Source: Cyanobacteria bacterium RU_5_0 (GTDB taxonomy: Bacteria; Cyanobacteriota; Cyanobacteriia; Elainellales; Elainellaceae). Taken from it: 60,904 nucleotides of DNA. Below, in pieces: positions 60,201 through 60,904 of the stretch (the stretch's first letter is position 1; each line of letters opens with the position of its first letter). The position numbers were made by a program, and so were the translations under genes. The DNA lies in NCBI GenBank assembly GCA_012033255.1, contig JAAUSF010000013.1, forward strand, positions 1 through 60,904, given 5' to 3'. Under the pieces are notes generated by a model, which was given only the letters and a program-made list of their open reading frames with translations, did not search any database and had not been told where the DNA came from.

Positions 60201-60904
60201 ACTATCTCCCTTCAGAGAACCCTCCCAAGAGGCGCTAGAAGCACAATTGGCAGGATATGACTTAGGAGAAACCCCGAATGGGGGCGATCGCCCTCCGACT
60301 GAACCACCCCCTGACTCGCCATCATCTGAGCCGCAAGGCGGTTCACCCTGGCTATTCCCACTGATTTTGTTTGGGGTGAGTGGCTGGATCGCGGCACTCC
60401 TGCTAGGGTCTTGGCTTTGGTCAAAGATCACGACGCCTCCATCCCCCTCACCAGTTTCGCCGCCTGTCTCCACCTCTCCTTCTCCAGTCACCTCCGCACC
60501 AGCACCAGAACCGGCTGCCCCGACTGATCCTTACCAACAAGCGATCGCCATCGCAACGAATGCCGTTACCCTATCTCAATCGGCTCAATCGGCAGACGAT
60601 TGGCGGTTGGTGGCTAGCCGATGGGAGCAAGCCATTGTTGCGCTTCAAGCCGTCCCCGATGCCAATCCTAATTGGCAGACGGCACAGACAAAAATCTCAG
60701 AATATCAGGCAAATTTGGCGGCGGCTCAACAAAGAGCCAGTCAACCGATCGCCCAAGCTCCACCCTCCACTAAAGTGGTCGTTGCTGATTCGATCGCCTG
60801 TAGCCCGCCACCCCCTCCCCCGATCGGAAAGCCTGTGCAACTCTCTAATGTTCAGTTTCAGCCCAATTCGAGCGATCCCCAGGAAACCTATGTGGCAGGC
60901 TGCC
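57211..60904 (+). CDS. Very long acidic repeat protein with one membrane span (3' end beyond window)
   Basis: The frame is open from ATG 57211 to the window edge, 1,231 codons. An N-terminal globular domain (~1-95: MTQPQLLELAKQGDPRAIAALMN ... GIDSVNTIRVLGRQVG) is a type I recall in cyanobacterial proteins with this layout. Residues ~100-1045 are extremely acidic and Ser/Pro-rich, with dozens of degenerate units such as PxxDFLxE or EPDEILLSFLE. A membrane span (~1052-1072, WLFPLILFGVSGWIAALLLGSWLW) is followed by a Pro/Ser linker and a helical domain ending NPNWQTAQTKISEYQANLAAAQQR. The acidic tract should be disordered and cytosolic. The function is unknown. Confidence 0.8.
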   Translation, partial: MTQPQLLELAKQGDPRAIAALMNRSLQPKGMTALVDRQGDCLEVMLEAERIPNRQALTAFVQKGINNLGIDSVNTIRVLGRQVGSDAPAWMQEIYLATPTPDFEPEPPPLETDSTPPEPEAVPEPDHVSPADVSIGSLPTAPPLILEEDHLVELNQPSQPSITDPTETDPTDQFDPGSDSIDQPEPSLSEEQRQELQTRLDTFWAEQPQDDSQDFLTDRMVSEQPGEAIDRDQDDFLRSNLSPDALEQWSEEQSPEQSPEQSLEQSLAELDRQPDDEPDDEPDEILLSFLESSSDPSAAAFSSSPSQNLFSSDDVDDEPDEILLSFLEQSSDASVGSQPDQDVSSEPPSLDFLAELPMDSQEEFSMRSEQPLPDFFQDPADNPSQGLPPDFPPQQTTESTLDFLQEESPATPLPDFSLDASDEFGLDFLEDPSPTSSQDFSLVMTEDLAGEAELPDLFDDAFDDSETRLETRSLNPPESDDAVLNFLEDVPPEDQFRELLAEPSRDPLDLQDEPFQNEPSLELSEDFFLESSEPLLDFQEDQPTALPGSGASSNLEEPELDFSLEPLTEHSPSFQDWFAEPPDANAQSFPENLLNQAEVQLPGRPPDYDPTLEQFPDLTADSSEQPSDLEPAAEQFWMEMPEEPGFNFTEARSPDAQSLNLAAEQSEESLEFPQATWDEPPIEFLQGEPQSTPPDLPTEQLDEPFIQFPIEPSDQTPSEIVQNGQPEEFSADFFQTPLEEPMDESSDDLPNDLVIESRENPFVRQPEEGVDEFPPNFLEELPPEPIGVPLADNPFSGVTDRSVDSQDFFNESLEQPAADFFLNEPNDMPQTEEPSDNFLLSDRANYPDYSDYSNQPDEPDHPDTVIQSPRLFLEPPLEGSSTVLQPPTTALQPPTSVEKPEEPDELLSDYLFEPVAEEPLDDSSIDFTLDDEEPIDQLQAHSEEDLGIQFDDEPEDSRDADLELPPDEYFTNEVVAANLSSGVAPTLIPDDDDGSEELSPFREPSQEALEAQLAGYDLGETPNGGDRPPTEPPPDSPSSEPQGGSPWLFPLILFGVSGWIAALLLGSWLWSKITTPPSPSPVSPPVSTSPSPVTSAPAPEPAAPTDPYQQAIAIATNAVTLSQSAQSADDWRLVASRWEQAIVALQAVPDANPNWQTAQTKISEYQANLAAAQQRASQPIAQAPPSTKVVVADSIACSPPPPPPIGKPVQLSNVQFQPNSSDPQETYVAGC

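Noticed and set aside
58181-60491. Several minus-strand frames of 110-153 aa near the right end
   Set aside because: They are antisense to the continuous acidic repeat frame from 57211, whose low complexity keeps other frames open.
1-60904. tRNA and rRNA genes
   Set aside because: None recognised in either strand in any spacer.

Overview
The window is from a cyanobacterium. HIP1-type GCGATCGC sites are dense, AAGGATGA/CCCCTGTT-type short tandem repeats are abundant, and the genes are cyanobacterial (allophycocyanin, photosystem II, MinCDE, orthocaspase, GH57, DUF4912). The left 17 kb marks it as a strain capable of far-red light photoacclimation (FaRLiP). Everything below is read from the sequence and from recalled knowledge of the families; no database search was run.

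1-17,500: a FaRLiP photosystem II / allophycocyanin / regulator cluster, all on the minus strand. In transcription order it runs psbA3 (far-red D1), an apcD paralogue, apcB2, a second apcD paralogue, a ComFB-like gene, apcE2, a third apcD paralogue, psbD3, psbC2, a small Cys-rich membrane protein, psbB2, an extended psbH2, rfpB, and rfpA (cut by the window edge). The genes would build a far-red photosystem II with a two-REP-domain allophycocyanin core, under an RfpA phytochrome kinase and the RfpB DNA-binding regulator. No psa genes, no chlF and no rfpC lie in this window. They may lie further left or elsewhere in the genome.

17,500-37,500: ordinary chromosome broken by repeats. It holds an MnmD-like tRNA methyltransferase, a decayed IS200/IS605 element, a PstS-like/DUF4912 protein with a free-standing copy of its C-terminal domain, a glutathione peroxidase, an orthocaspase lacking both catalytic residues, DUF58, an ABC exporter, an NB-ARC/WD40 STAND protein, coaBC and a Uma2 protein. 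Three dispersed repeat families and in-frame heptamer repeats recur.

37,600-41,450: an accessory island. A TnpB element sits inside an array of three copies of an apparently undescribed cassette, and a fourth copy lies at 55 kb. Each cassette has a 70-aa XRE repressor gene. Facing away from it is a near-consensus sigma-70 promoter whose 17-18 bp spacer is itself an (often perfect) palindrome, different in each copy. The promoter reads through a conserved stem-loop leader into a short hydrophobic peptide and, in two copies, a small DRLHPWCII-motif protein. One copy also carries a DUF6883/DUF4926 pair. The layout resembles a repressor-controlled toxin-like or signalling peptide module.

41,455-47,332: a composite transposon inserted into an rpn-type nuclease remnant. 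It is bounded by perfect 15-bp inverted ends and a 9-bp target duplication. Its cargo is a two-gene module: a 255-aa protein of unknown function and a large protein-kinase-like protein of about 1,042 aa.

47,350-57,100: hicAB, a Uma2 remnant, DUF2141, an SDR sugar-nucleotide reductase, minE, a frameshifted minD, minC, a DUF1537 sugar-acid kinase, small unknown genes, an orphan hicB, the fourth XRE cassette and a GH57 branching enzyme. From 57,211 to the edge is a very long acidic repeat protein with one membrane span, incomplete at the right.
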